Notes under the pieces: generated by a model | What the model was told of the DNA's origin: nothing | The model's database searches: none | The model's input: only the letters and a program-made list of their open reading frames with translations | DNA from: Zeimonas sp046347945 | Lineage (GTDB): Bacteria > Pseudomonadota > Gammaproteobacteria > Burkholderiales > Burkholderiaceae_E | Reading direction: 5' to 3' | Assembly (NCBI GenBank): GCA_046347945.1 | Contig: JAXMFB010000008.1 | Location: 1 to 64,000 of the forward strand | Length of the DNA stretch: 64,000 bases | Program-made: the position numbers and the translations under genes | Shown here: one piece after another, positions 16,083-25,780 of the stretch | Numbering within the stretch: the first letter of the stretch is position 1 | Layout of the letters: each line of letters opens with the position of its first letter

Positions 16083-17187
16083 ATGGAAGCCGAGCGCCTG
16101 AACCAACTCGAATCGCTGATCGACGACCTGCGCAGGCGCGTCGAAGAGCTTCGGGGGTATCTTTGACTACGAGACGAAGAAGACCCGCCTCGAAGTGATC
16201 AACCGGGAGCTCGAGACTCCCGACGTCTGGAACGACGCGAAACACGCGCAGGACCTCGGTCGCGAGAAGAAATCGCTCGAGGGCGTCGTCGATCGCATCG
16301 GCGCGATCGACGCCGGGCTTGCCGACGTGGCGGAGCTGTTCTCGATGGCGTCGGCCGAGGACGACGACGAGACCCTGGTCGCAGTCGAAGTCGACGCCCA
16401 CGCGCTCGAGGCGCAGGTGGCCGACCTCGAGTTCCGGCGCATGTTCTCGAATCCCGCCGACCCCAATCCCTGCTTCATCGAGATCCAGGCCGGCGCCGGC
16501 GGCACCGAGGCGCAGGACTGGGCGGCGATGCTGCTGCGGCAGTACCTGCGCTACTGCGAGCGCAAGGGCTTCGCCGCCGAGCTTCTCGAGGAGTCGCCGG
16601 GCGACGTCGCCGGCATCAAGGGCGCGACGGTTCGCGTCGACGGCGACTACGCCTACGGCTACCTTCGCACCGAGACCGGCATCCACCGGCTGGTGCGCAA
16701 GTCGCCGTTCGACTCCAGCGGCGGGCGCCACACCTCGTTCGCGTCGGTATACGTCTACCCGAAGGTCGACGACTCGATCGAGGTGGACATCAACCCGGCC
16801 GACCTGCGCATCGACGTCTACCGCGCCTCGGGCGCCGGCGGCCAGCACGTGAACAAGACCGAGTCGGCGGTGCGGATCACGCACAACCCGACCGGCATCG
16901 TCGTGCAGTGCCAGAACGACCGTTCGCAGCACCGCAACCGCGACGAGGCGATGAGCATGCTGCGCGCGCGGCTCTACGAACTCGAGTTGCGCAAGCGCAA
17001 GGCCGAGCAGGACAAGGTCGAGGCGGGCAAGACCGACATCGGCTGGGGTCACCAGATCCGCTCGTACGTGCTCGACCAGTCCCGCATCAAGGACCTGCGC
17101 ACCAACGTCGAGATCAGCAACACGCGTTCGGTGCTCGACGGCGACCTCGACGAGTTCATCGTCGCAAGCCTCAAACAGGGAGTCTGA
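16083..17187 (+). CDS. prfB: peptide chain release factor 2, with programmed +1 frameshift
   Basis: RF2 releases peptides at UGA and UAA. The ATG at 16083 opens a 27-codon frame that stops at TGA (16164-16166) in the context GGGGGTATCTTTGAC, the canonical autoregulatory slip site: an internal Shine-Dalgarno-like G run, then CTT TGA C. A +1 slip continues in frame from 16165 to the stop at 17185-17187, giving about 367 residues, the normal RF2 length. The second frame contains the catalytic GGQ loop (SGAGGQHVNKTESAVR). The codon recognition loop carries SPFDSSGGRHTSF, so the SPF tripeptide marks RF2. It is followed 3 nt later by lysS. Confidence 0.97.
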
Positions 17188-17190
17188 GCC

Positions 17191-18729
<1,539 letters not shown>

Positions 18730-18760
18730 CGCGTCGCGCGACAGAATCGGGCGCTCGGGC

Positions 18761-19972
18761 GTGTCGTCCCGGTCGGTCGGCGCCGCGATTGCTGCGCTCG
18801 GGGTGACGCAGATCGTCGGCTGGGGCACGACCCATTACATGACGGCGATCCTCGCGGGCTCGATCGCCGACGGGCTCGGCTTGAGCCCGACGACGGTGCT
18901 CGGGGGATTCTCCTGGGGCCTGCTGGTGGCCGGCGCGAGTGCGAGCACGAGCGGCCGGCTGATGGATCGCCACGGCGCCGGACGCGTGATGATGCTCGCG
19001 TCGGTACTGGCTGCGGGCGGCCTGCTGGTCATTTCGCTGGCGCGCGGCTGGCCGGCGCTGTTCGCCGGCTGGACGCTGATCGGGCTGGCGATGCGCTCGA
19101 TCCTGTACGACGGCGCCTTCGCGGCCCTGACGGTGATGGCCGGGGACGGCGCGCGCCGCGCGATCTCGCTGGTGACGCTGTTCGGCGGCTTCGCGTCGAG
19201 CGTGTTCTGGCCGATCGGCGCCTGGCTCGATGCGTCGTTCGGCTGGCGCGGCGCCTTGCAGGTCTACGCGCTGCTGAACCTGCTGCCCTGCGCGCTGCTG
19301 CACGCCCGCTACGCCGGCGGGTCGCGCCATCGTCCGGTCGGCGCCGGCGCGGGCGGCGAAACCCGGGCCTCGCAAGCGCTGCTGCCGGCCGAGGGCGCGC
19401 GGCGCGCGCTCGCGCTGATCGCGGTCGGGTTCACGCTGCACGCCTTCATCAACTCGGCGATCGGGGCTCACCTCGTGATGCTGCTGGGCGGCTTCGGGTA
19501 CGGGGCCGCGGTGGTCGTGACGACCGCCTCGCTGATGGGCCCCGCCCAGGTCGTTGCCCGCGTGGCCGAGATGTCGCTTCAGCGCCGGTTCAGCGCCGTG
19601 GCGGTCGCGCTGCCGTCGATCGCGCTGATGCCGATCGCTTTCGCCGCCGCCCTCGTCTTGCCCGTGCAGCCCTGGGCGGCGGCCCTGTTCGTGATGCTGT
19701 ACGGCTGTGCGAACGGCCTGATGACGATCGTGCGCGGCACGCTGCCACTGGCGGTGTTCGGCAGTCGCGGCTATGGGGAATTGCTGGGCCGGATCGCCGG
19801 CCCGGGGCTACTCGCCGCGGCGGCTGCGCCGGTCACGCTGTCGGCGCTGGTCGAGGCGGCCGGACCGCGCGCCGGGCTGGCGCTTCTCGCGGCCTGCGGA
19901 TTGGGCGCGCTCGCTTCGATTGCAGCGGTCGTGCGGCTGGTGCGGCGCGCGGCCCCGCTGCCGCCCGGTTGA
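18761..19972 (+). CDS. major facilitator superfamily transporter
   Basis: A 403-residue protein with about 12 predicted helices, beginning VTQIVGWGTTHYMTA. This start resembles MFS proteins of the monocarboxylate/UhpC-like uncharacterised group. The loop after helix 2 is SGRLMDRHGAGRVMM, the MFS motif A variant. A central cytoplasmic loop around residues 185-215 divides the two halves. It starts with GTG 32 nt after lysS and is convergent with iscA. The substrate cannot be inferred. Confidence 0.8.
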   Translation: MSSRSVGAAIAALGVTQIVGWGTTHYMTAILAGSIADGLGLSPTTVLGGFSWGLLVAGASASTSGRLMDRHGAGRVMMLASVLAAGGLLVISLARGWPALFAGWTLIGLAMRSILYDGAFAALTVMAGDGARRAISLVTLFGGFASSVFWPIGAWLDASFGWRGALQVYALLNLLPCALLHARYAGGSRHRPVGAGAGGETRASQALLPAEGARRALALIAVGFTLHAFINSAIGAHLVMLLGGFGYGAAVVVTTASLMGPAQVVARVAEMSLQRRFSAVAVALPSIALMPIAFAAALVLPVQPWAAALFVMLYGCANGLMTIVRGTLPLAVFGSRGYGELLGRIAGPGLLAAAAAPVTLSALVEAAGPRAGLALLAACGLGALASIAAVVRLVRRAAPLPPG

Positions 19973-20029
19973 AGCCGCAAGCGCACCGGCGGGCCGCGCC
20001 TGCCGGCACGCCGAGGGCCTGACCGGCCC

Positions 20030-20353
20030 TCAGACCGAAAACGACTCGCCGCAGCCGCAGGGGCCCTTGACGTTGGGGTTGCTGAACTTGAACCCCTCGT
20101 TGAGCCCCTCGCGGACGAAATCGAGCTCGATGCCCTCAAGGTAAGGCAGGCTCTTCGGGTCGATGAAGACCTTCACACCGTGGCTCTCGAACTCGAGGTC
20201 GTCGGCGTTGCGCGCATCGGCGAACTCGAGCTGGTAGGACATCCCGGAACAGCCCGAGGCCTTGACGCCCACGCGCAGCCCCACCCCCTTGCCTCGCCGT
20301 TCGATCGAGCGGGCAATGTGGTTCGCGGCCCGCTCCGTCAGGTTCACAGCCAT
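20030..20353 (-). CDS. iscA: iron-sulfur cluster assembly protein IscA
   Basis: A 107-residue A-type carrier with the three invariant cysteines: Cys35 in KASGCSGMSY and Cys99/Cys101 in GPCGCGESF. It delivers or holds Fe-S clusters or iron during assembly. It follows iscR by 19 bp, where related betaproteobacteria have iscS and iscU between them, so this locus appears reduced. Control should be through IscR at the upstream sites. Confidence 0.93.
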   Translation of the reverse strand: MAVNLTERAANHIARSIERRGKGVGLRVGVKASGCSGMSYQLEFADARNADDLEFESHGVKVFIDPKSLPYLEGIELDFVREGLNEGFKFSNPNVKGPCGCGESFSV

Positions 20354-20372
20354 TCGTCGTTTCTCCCGGTGG

Positions 20373-20903
20373 TCAGACCGTCGTGATGCGGCCCTTGTCG
20401 ATCTTGATCGGTTGCAGCGTGGAAGTCGGAAACTCGAGCGCCGCGCGGTGCTCCTTGAGCACCGAGATCTCCTTCGGCTGCGCGCGCGTCTCGCGGCCCT
20501 TCTGCTGCTCGACCAGGTCTGCCAGCGTGACCGAGTCGAGGTACTCGATCATCCGCTTGTTCAGGTTGGTCCAGAGCTCGTGCGTCATGCACGGGCCGTT
20601 CTCGTCGTGGCAGTTTTCCTTGCCGCCGCACTGCGTGGCGTCGAGCGGCTCGTCGACCGCGAAGATCATGTCGGCGACGGTGATGCTCTTCATCGGCCGC
20701 GCGAGCGTGTAGCCGCCGCCGGGGCCGCGGGTGCTCTCGACGAGCTCGTGCCGACGCAGCTTGCCGAACAGCTGTTCGAGGTACGACAGCGAGATCTTCT
20801 GGCGCTGGCTGATGCCGGCCAGCGTGACCGGCCCCTGGTGCTGGCGCAAGGCCAGGTCGATCATCGCGGTGACGGCGAACCGTCCCTTGGTCGTCAGTCG
20901 CAT
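20373..20903 (-). CDS. iscR: Rrf2-family Fe-S cluster regulator IscR
   Basis: A 176-residue winged-helix repressor beginning MRLTTKGRFAVTAMIDLAL. It carries the [2Fe-2S] ligand set Cys92, Cys98 and Cys105 plus His108 in QCGGKENCHDENGPCMTH, closely matching E. coli spacing. The ATG at 20903 is set by homology; an in-frame extension would cross the operator region. An IscR type 1-like site begins 24 bp upstream, consistent with autorepression. It forms a two-gene unit with iscA and lies downstream of ptp and uvrB. Confidence 0.95.
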   Translation of the reverse strand: MRLTTKGRFAVTAMIDLALRQHQGPVTLAGISQRQKISLSYLEQLFGKLRRHELVESTRGPGGGYTLARPMKSITVADMIFAVDEPLDATQCGGKENCHDENGPCMTHELWTNLNKRMIEYLDSVTLADLVEQQKGRETRAQPKEISVLKEHRAALEFPTSTLQPIKIDKGRITTV

Positions 20904-20926
20904 GTTGGCTCCGTCCGAAGAGACGA

Positions 20927-20951
20927 GTACCTGACTCGGTTGCTCAAGTTT
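20927..20951 (-). promoter_or_regulatory. IscR type 1 binding site
   Basis: On the minus strand this reads AAACTTGAGCAACC-GAGTC-AGGTAC. It matches the E. coli type 1 consensus ATASYYGACTRNNNNAGTCRRSTAT at all defined positions except four by my alignment. It sits just upstream of iscR and likely mediates autoregulation. Confidence 0.65.
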
Positions 20952-20960
20952 ATCCGATTT

Positions 20961-20977
20961 CCGAGTATTTTGCTCGG
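20961..20977. promoter_or_regulatory. second IscR-like palindrome, CCGAG-N7-CTCGG
   Basis: A perfect 5-bp inverted repeat. The minus strand reads CCGAGCAAAATACTCGG, sharing the YYGAGCA...A(C/G)TC pattern with the first site 10 bp away. Confidence 0.5.
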
Positions 20978-21017
20978 CAATCGGCAGGACGTGGTCATTT
21001 TGTCCAAGACAAAACAA

Positions 21018-21034
21018 CCGAGCACCCTACTCGG
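21018..21034. promoter_or_regulatory. third IscR-like palindrome, CCGAG-N7-CTCGG
   Basis: The plus strand reads CCGAGCACCCTACTCGG, identical to the second site (in opposite orientation) except for the three central bases. It lies 115 bp upstream of the iscR start, in the gap after the phosphatase gene. Confidence 0.45.
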
Positions 21035-21127
21035 GGATTGTCGTCTTCGACCCGACCTGCCTTACCGATCGGGATCGGGACGCCCCCCGAGGAGCGGCGC
21101 CCGGCGGCCGGCAACCGCCCGCCCCGT

Positions 21128-21619
21128 TCAGGCGGCGGCGACCTGGGTGGCGCGGCGCTTCGCCAGTTCGAGCAGACCGTTGCAGGCGTCCTCGATGTAG
21201 TCGAGCGCCTGCTCGAACCCCTGGACGTTGCCGTAGTACGGGTCGGCGATCGTGGCCGTCTCGTGCTCGGTCGCGAAGCGCATCAGCAGTTGCAGCTTGT
21301 GGTGCGACGGCTTGGGCGCGAGCTGCTGCAGCTGCGCGAGGTTGTCCCAGTCCATCGCGAGAACCATGTCGAACTCGTCGAAGTCGCGCTCCCTCACCTT
21401 CGTGGCGCGCAGGTCGGAAATGTCGTAGCCGCGCTTGGCCACCGCCGCCTGGGCGCGCTTGTCGGGCGCCTCTCCGAGGTGGAACGCGTGCGTGCCCGCC
21501 GACGCGACCCGGACGACCTCGTCGAGCCCGGCCTGGCGCACCATGTGCCGGAAGACCCCCTCGGCCATCGGCGATCGGCAGATGTTGCCCATGCACACGA
21601 AGAGCACACGGGTATTCAT
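21128..21619 (-). CDS. low molecular weight protein-tyrosine phosphatase
   Basis: A 163-residue LMW-PTP with the catalytic P-loop VLFVCMGNICRSP (nucleophile Cys9 and Arg15 from this start) and the general-acid loop ADPYYGN near residue 125. These enzymes dephosphorylate tyrosine on proteins such as exopolysaccharide kinases. I used the ATG at 21619 by homology, but an ATG at 21649 has a better ribosome-binding site (AGGCGGA, 7 nt away) and would add 10 residues. It lies between uvrB and iscR, all on the minus strand, as in other betaproteobacteria. Confidence 0.9.
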   Translation of the reverse strand: MNTRVLFVCMGNICRSPMAEGVFRHMVRQAGLDEVVRVASAGTHAFHLGEAPDKRAQAAVAKRGYDISDLRATKVRERDFDEFDMVLAMDWDNLAQLQQLAPKPSHHKLQLLMRFATEHETATIADPYYGNVQGFEQALDYIEDACNGLLELAKRRATQVAAA

Positions 21620-21713
21620 CGCCAGCGAAATCGGTTCTCGTTTTGCCATGTTCGTATCCGCCTGAGTCACAAAATCCCTAGTTGGGGTCGCGATGCCCGC
21701 TTTCGAGCCTGGC

Positions 21714-23801
21714 CTACGCAGCCTTTCCAGCCACGAACGGAACCACATTGCCACCCCCATCCGATCCGAAAAACCGCTCCTTGAGCGCCGCGAGCTGGTC
21801 GCGCACCTGCGCGGCCTTCTCGAACTCCAGGTTCTTCGCGTGATCGAGCATCTGCCGCTCCAGCCGCTTGATCTCCCGCGCGATCCCCTTCTCGCTCATC
21901 GTCTCGTACTGCGACTGCCGCTCGGCCGCCTGCAGCTCCTGCCGGGCCTGCTGCGGGTCGTACACGCCGTCGATCAGCTCGCGAACCTGCTTGGTGACGC
22001 CGCGCGGCACGATGCCGTGCGCCCGGTTGAACGCCGTCTGCTTCGCACGCCGCCGCTCGGTCTCGTCGATTGCCCGGCGCATCGAGTCGGTGACGCGTTC
22101 CGCATACAGGATCGCGCAGCCGTTGAGGTTGCGCGCGGCGCGCCCGATCGTCTGGATGAGGCTGCGTTCCGACCGCAGGAACCCTTCCTTGTCGGCGTCC
22201 AGGATCGCCACCAGCGACACCTCGGGGAGGTCGAGTCCCTCGCGCAGCAGGTTGATGCCCACCAGCACGTCGAACACGCCCAGCCGCAGGTCGCGGATGA
22301 TCTCGACGCGCTCGACAGTGTCGACATCGGAGTGCAGGTATCGCACCTTCACCCCGTGGTCGGCAAGGTAATCCGTCAGGTCTTCGGCCATCCGCTTCGT
22401 GAGCGTCGTCACCAGCACCCGCTCGGAGCGGGCGGCCCGGTCGTGGATCTCGGAGAGGACATCGTCGACCTGCGTCGAGGCCGGGCGCACGATCACCTGC
22501 GGGTCGACGAGCCCGGTCGGCCGGACGACCTGCTCGACCACCTGCCCCGAATGTCGCGCTTCGTAGTCGGCGGGCGTCGCCGAGACGAAGATGCACTGGC
22601 GCACCTTGGCCTCGAACTCCTCGAACTTCAGCGGCCGGTTGTCCAGCGCCGAGGGCAGCCGGAACCCGTACTCGACCAGCGTCTCCTTGCGCGAACGGTC
22701 ACCGCGGTACATGCCGCCGAGTTGCCCGATCGTCACGTGGCTCTCGTCGACGATCATCAGCGAGTCGGCCGGCAGGTAGTCGACCAGGGTCGGCGGGGGA
22801 TCGCCGGGACGCGCGCCCGACAGGTGGCGCGTGTAGTTCTCGATGCCCTTGCAGAAGCCCAGCTCCTGCAGCATCTCCATGTCGAACCGTGTGCGCTGCT
22901 CGAGCCGTTGCGCCTCGACCAGCTTGCCCTGGTCGTAGAAGAACTTCAGCCGCTCGGCGAGTTCCTCGCGGATCGTGCCGAGCGCGCGCATCACGGTCTC
23001 GCGCGGCGTCACGTAGTGCGACGACGGGTAGACCGTGAAGCGCGGGACCTTCTGGCGCACGCGCCCGGTGAGCGGGTCGAACAGCTGGATGCTCTCGACC
23101 TCGTCGTCGAACAGCTCGACGCGCACCGCGAGCTCCGCGTGCTCCGCGGGAAAGATGTCGATCGAGTCGCCGCGCACCCGGAAGGTGCCCCGGACGAACT
23201 CGGTCTCGTTGCGCTTGTACTGCATCGCGACCAGCCGCTGCAGGATGTCGCGCTGGGACATCCGGTCCTTCGCGCGCAGCACCAGGATCATCTCGTGGTA
23301 GTCGCGGGGGTTCCCGATGCCGTAGATGCACGACACCGTCGCGACGATCACCGTGTCGCGCCGCTCGAGCAGCGATTTGGTCGCCGACAGCCGCATCTGC
23401 TCGATGTGCTCGTTGATCGACGAGTCCTTCTCGATGTACAGGTCGCGCTGAGGGACGTAGGCCTCGGGCTGGTAGTAGTCGTAGTACGAGACGAAGTACT
23501 CGACCGCGTTGTTCGGGAAGAACTCGCGCATCTCGGCGTAGAGTTGCGCGGCCAGCGTCTTGTTCGGTGCCAGCACCAGCGCCGGCCGCCCGATCCGGGC
23601 GATGACGTTGGCCATCGTGTAGGTCTTGCCCGAGCCGGTCACCCCGAGCAGGGTCTGAAAGCTCAGGCCGTCACGGATTCCGTCGACCAGGCGATCGATC
23701 GCCTCCGGCTGGTCCCCCGCCGGGTCGAACGGCTGGTGCAGCTGGAACGGACTGCCTGGAAAGCTGGCGAACGACGGGCGTTCGAGCGCGAGATCGGTCA
23801 T
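21714..23801 (-). CDS. uvrB: excinuclease ABC subunit B
   Basis: A 695-residue UvrB, the damage-verifying helicase-like subunit of nucleotide excision repair. It has Walker A GVTGSGKT (residues 53-60), the beta-hairpin region YYDYYQPEAYVP, helicase motif SLMIVDESHVTIGQ, motif VI QTIGRAARN and a C-terminal UVR domain near residues 640-680 for UvrA/UvrC contact. The length is normal. It is divergent from the aminotransferase gene across a 306-bp gap. No SOS (LexA) box was recognised upstream. Confidence 0.97.
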   Translation of the reverse strand: MTDLALERPSFASFPGSPFQLHQPFDPAGDQPEAIDRLVDGIRDGLSFQTLLGVTGSGKTYTMANVIARIGRPALVLAPNKTLAAQLYAEMREFFPNNAVEYFVSYYDYYQPEAYVPQRDLYIEKDSSINEHIEQMRLSATKSLLERRDTVIVATVSCIYGIGNPRDYHEMILVLRAKDRMSQRDILQRLVAMQYKRNETEFVRGTFRVRGDSIDIFPAEHAELAVRVELFDDEVESIQLFDPLTGRVRQKVPRFTVYPSSHYVTPRETVMRALGTIREELAERLKFFYDQGKLVEAQRLEQRTRFDMEMLQELGFCKGIENYTRHLSGARPGDPPPTLVDYLPADSLMIVDESHVTIGQLGGMYRGDRSRKETLVEYGFRLPSALDNRPLKFEEFEAKVRQCIFVSATPADYEARHSGQVVEQVVRPTGLVDPQVIVRPASTQVDDVLSEIHDRAARSERVLVTTLTKRMAEDLTDYLADHGVKVRYLHSDVDTVERVEIIRDLRLGVFDVLVGINLLREGLDLPEVSLVAILDADKEGFLRSERSLIQTIGRAARNLNGCAILYAERVTDSMRRAIDETERRRAKQTAFNRAHGIVPRGVTKQVRELIDGVYDPQQARQELQAAERQSQYETMSEKGIAREIKRLERQMLDHAKNLEFEKAAQVRDQLAALKERFFGSDGGGNVVPFVAGKAA

Positions 23802-24107
23802 CGTGTCGGTCGAGGGGCGCGGGTCACCGTGCTACACTCGTCGGGTTTTCGGACGGCCTGCCGTGCCCATGGCGCTGCGCCGCACCATGGCAGCCCGGTG
23901 GCCGGATCCGAGGTTCCGGCGACCGGTCGAAAGGGTTCCCTGCAGGGTACGAGAATCTGTCACCGCAAGGCTTTCGCCGGCCTTTCGGACAAACTGGAAT
24001 TATCGCCGCGCCGCCCCCGAAAATCCAGTGTCCTGCACGAGTTTTGTGCACCGCATCTAATTCTGCGACACCCCTCCCCTCGAAAATCAAGCACTTGACC
24101 GACCGCC
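23802..24107. other. uvrB/aminotransferase divergent intergenic region
   Basis: A 306-bp gap holding the promoters of both genes. I see a -10-like TACACT (23833-23838, plus) and a perfect palindrome TCAAG-CA-CTTGA (24087-24098) ten bases before the aminotransferase ATG. No RNA gene, terminator or recognised operator is evident. Confidence 0.5.
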
Positions 24108-25316
24108 ATGAGCCAGTCGATGTTCGCCACCGTTGAGATGGCCCCTCGGGATCCGATCCTGGGTCTGACCGAAGCATTCAATACTGACACGCGCACCGAG
24201 AAGGTGAACCTGGGTGTCGGCGTCTACTGCGACGACACCGGCCGCATTCCGCTGCTTGCTGCGGTGCGCGAAGCCGAGCAGGCCCGAATCGCCAGCGCGC
24301 CGGCGCGCGGCTACCTGCCCATCGAAGGCTTCGCGGCCTACAACCAGGCGGTGCAGCAGCTGCTTTTCGGGGCCGACTCGCCGCTGCTCGCGGCCGGCCG
24401 GGTGGCAACCTTCGAGGCACTCGGCGGCACCGGCGGGCTGCGGATCGGCGCCGACTTCCTGCGCCGGCTCTACCCGGATGCGCAGGCCTGGATCAGCGAC
24501 CCGAGCTGGGAAAACCATCGCGCGCTGTTCGAGGCCGCCGGCTTCCGGGTCAACGCCTATCCGTACTACGACGCCGCCACGCACGGCGTGAAGTTCGACG
24601 CGATGATGGCCGCGCTGAGGTCGATGCCGGCGCATTCGGTGGTCGTGCTGCACGCGTGTTGCCACAACCCGACCGGCGTCGACCTCGATGCCGCCCAGTG
24701 GGACGCGATCGTCGCGGCGGTGCGCGAGCGGGACCTGGTCGCCTTCCTCGACATGGCCTACCAGGGATTCGGCGACGGGATCGAGGCCGACGCGCTGGCG
24801 CTGCGCAAGTTCGCGGCATCGGGACTCGACTTCTTCGTCTCGAGTTCGTTCTCGAAGTCGTTCTCGCTGTACGGCGAGCGCGTCGGCGCGCTGTCGATCG
24901 TCACGACCGACCGCGACGAGACCGCGCGGGTGATCAGCCAGGTCAAGCGCGTGATCCGAACCAGTTACTCGAACCCGCCGACGCACGGCGCCGCGATCGT
25001 GGCCTCGGTGCTGTCCACGCCCGCGCTGCGCCAGCTCTGGGAGAAGGAACTCGCCGGCATGCGCGACCGGATCCGCGCGATGCGCGAAGACCTGGTGCGC
25101 AGGCTGCGCGAGAACGGCGTCACGCAGGACTTCTCCTTCGTCGCCCGCCAGCGCGGCATGTTCTCGTACTCGGGGCTGAACCCGGCGCAGGTCGAGCGCC
25201 TGCGCAGCGAGTTCGGCATCTACGCAGTGGCCACCGGCCGCATCTGCCTGGCGGCGCTGAACAGCCGCAACATCGACTACGTTGCGAAGGCGATGGCGGC
25301 GGTGATCAAGGGGTGA
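24108..25316 (+). CDS. aromatic amino acid / aspartate aminotransferase
   Basis: A 402-residue class I PLP aminotransferase of the AspC/TyrB group. It has the PLP-lysine motif SSSFSKSFSLYGERVG (Lys250), HACCHNPTG and the C-terminal arginine region GRICLAALN. It transfers amino groups between aromatic amino acids or aspartate and 2-oxoglutarate. The position divergent from uvrB is the usual one for tyrB-type genes in Burkholderiales. Sequence alone does not settle the aspartate versus aromatic preference. tRNA-Asn follows 55 bp downstream. Confidence 0.93.
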   Translation: MSQSMFATVEMAPRDPILGLTEAFNTDTRTEKVNLGVGVYCDDTGRIPLLAAVREAEQARIASAPARGYLPIEGFAAYNQAVQQLLFGADSPLLAAGRVATFEALGGTGGLRIGADFLRRLYPDAQAWISDPSWENHRALFEAAGFRVNAYPYYDAATHGVKFDAMMAALRSMPAHSVVVLHACCHNPTGVDLDAAQWDAIVAAVRERDLVAFLDMAYQGFGDGIEADALALRKFAASGLDFFVSSSFSKSFSLYGERVGALSIVTTDRDETARVISQVKRVIRTSYSNPPTHGAAIVASVLSTPALRQLWEKELAGMRDRIRAMREDLVRRLRENGVTQDFSFVARQRGMFSYSGLNPAQVERLRSEFGIYAVATGRICLAALNSRNIDYVAKAMAAVIKG

Positions 25317-25331
25317 TGCGCCAGGCGCAAT

Positions 25332-25361
25332 TCGACACGCGCGGGCATCTCAAGCTAGAAT
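25332..25361 (+). promoter_or_regulatory. promoter of tRNA-Asn
   Basis: TCGACA (25332-25337), 18 nt, then TAGAAT (25356-25361), each one mismatch from consensus. The predicted start is near 25368, about 4 nt before the tRNA 5' end. Confidence 0.6.
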
Positions 25362-25371
25362 TGCCGTTTAT

Positions 25372-25680
25372 TCCCCGATAGCTCAGTCGGTAGAGCGACG
25401 GACTGTTAACTTGATGGCAGCCCACGCGGGAAACCGCGTGGTGAAAACACCCCTAATTCGGGGAACCCTAAGGCGCGATGCGCTAAGGCAATCCCGAGCA
25501 AGCAGGCCAAGGTCGCAGACCGACGCCGGGCATGTGTAGAGACTTTACGGGGTGCGCCTAACGTGGGCGAAGCGCGCAAGCGAGTCGTTCGCCAAGGCGA
25601 AGAGAAAGTCCAAGCCGGTAGGAAACTTCCGGGCACTTGTAATCCGCAGGTCCCTGGTTCGAGCCCAGGTCGGGGAGCCA
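25372..25680 (+). tRNA. tRNA-Asn(GUU), interrupted by a group I intron in the anticodon
   Basis: Exon 1 is 25372-25406 and exon 2 is 25640-25680. Together they make a 76-nt tRNA with encoded CCA. The acceptor stem TCCCCGA/TCGGGGA pairs fully, the T arm is CCTGG-TTCGAGC-CCAGG, and the anticodon loop after splicing is CTGTTAA with anticodon GTT. The discriminator base is G. The 5' exon ends with T at position 35 and the 3' exon begins with T at position 36, so the intron splits the anticodon. A good promoter lies upstream and a strong terminator downstream, so it is a single-gene unit. Without splicing the tRNA cannot function, so the intron must be active if this is the only tRNA-Asn. Confidence 0.93.
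25407..25639 (+). ncRNA. group I self-splicing intron (IC3-like, 233 nt)
   Basis: The exon ends in U, paired as a U-G wobble with G25417 of the internal guide GCAG (25417-25420), so P1 is C-U-G-U/G-C-A-G. P2 is a perfect 8-bp hairpin with a GAAA tetraloop (25422-25441). P4 pairs TTCGGG (25457-25462) with CCCGAG (25493-25498). The guanosine-binding P7 pairs GACTTT (25541-25546) with AAAGTC (25605-25610), flanked by the conserved GTAGAGAC...TTTACGG. P9 pairs GGCGAA with TTCGCC (25566-25593). The intron ends in G (25639). Blocks match the Azoarcus tRNA-Ile intron as I remember it, including AATTCGG, CCTAAG, GGCAA, CCGAGC and GTGTAGAGACT. No homing endonuclease is encoded. Confidence 0.92.
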
Positions 25681-25688
25681 ATCCGATG

Positions 25689-25722
25689 GCCGGCGCGCGC
25701 GAAGCGCGCCGGCTTCTTTTTT
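25689..25722 (+). terminator. rho-independent terminator of tRNA-Asn
   Basis: A 10-bp perfect GC stem (GCCGGCGCGC / GCGCGCCGGC) with a 5-nt loop, followed by TTCTTTTTT. It begins 8 bp after the tRNA CCA. Confidence 0.9.
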
Positions 25723-25780
25723 CGCGCGGTCGGCGAACCCGGCAACGGCCGGGCGCGAGCCGGGCAGTCGACGTTCCCCC

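Noticed and set aside
24087..24098. TCAAG-CA-CTTGA palindrome near the aminotransferase start as another FNR box
   Set aside because: The half-sites are inside out (TCAA then TTGA), unlike TTGA...TCAA. It may bind another regulator, but there is no support.
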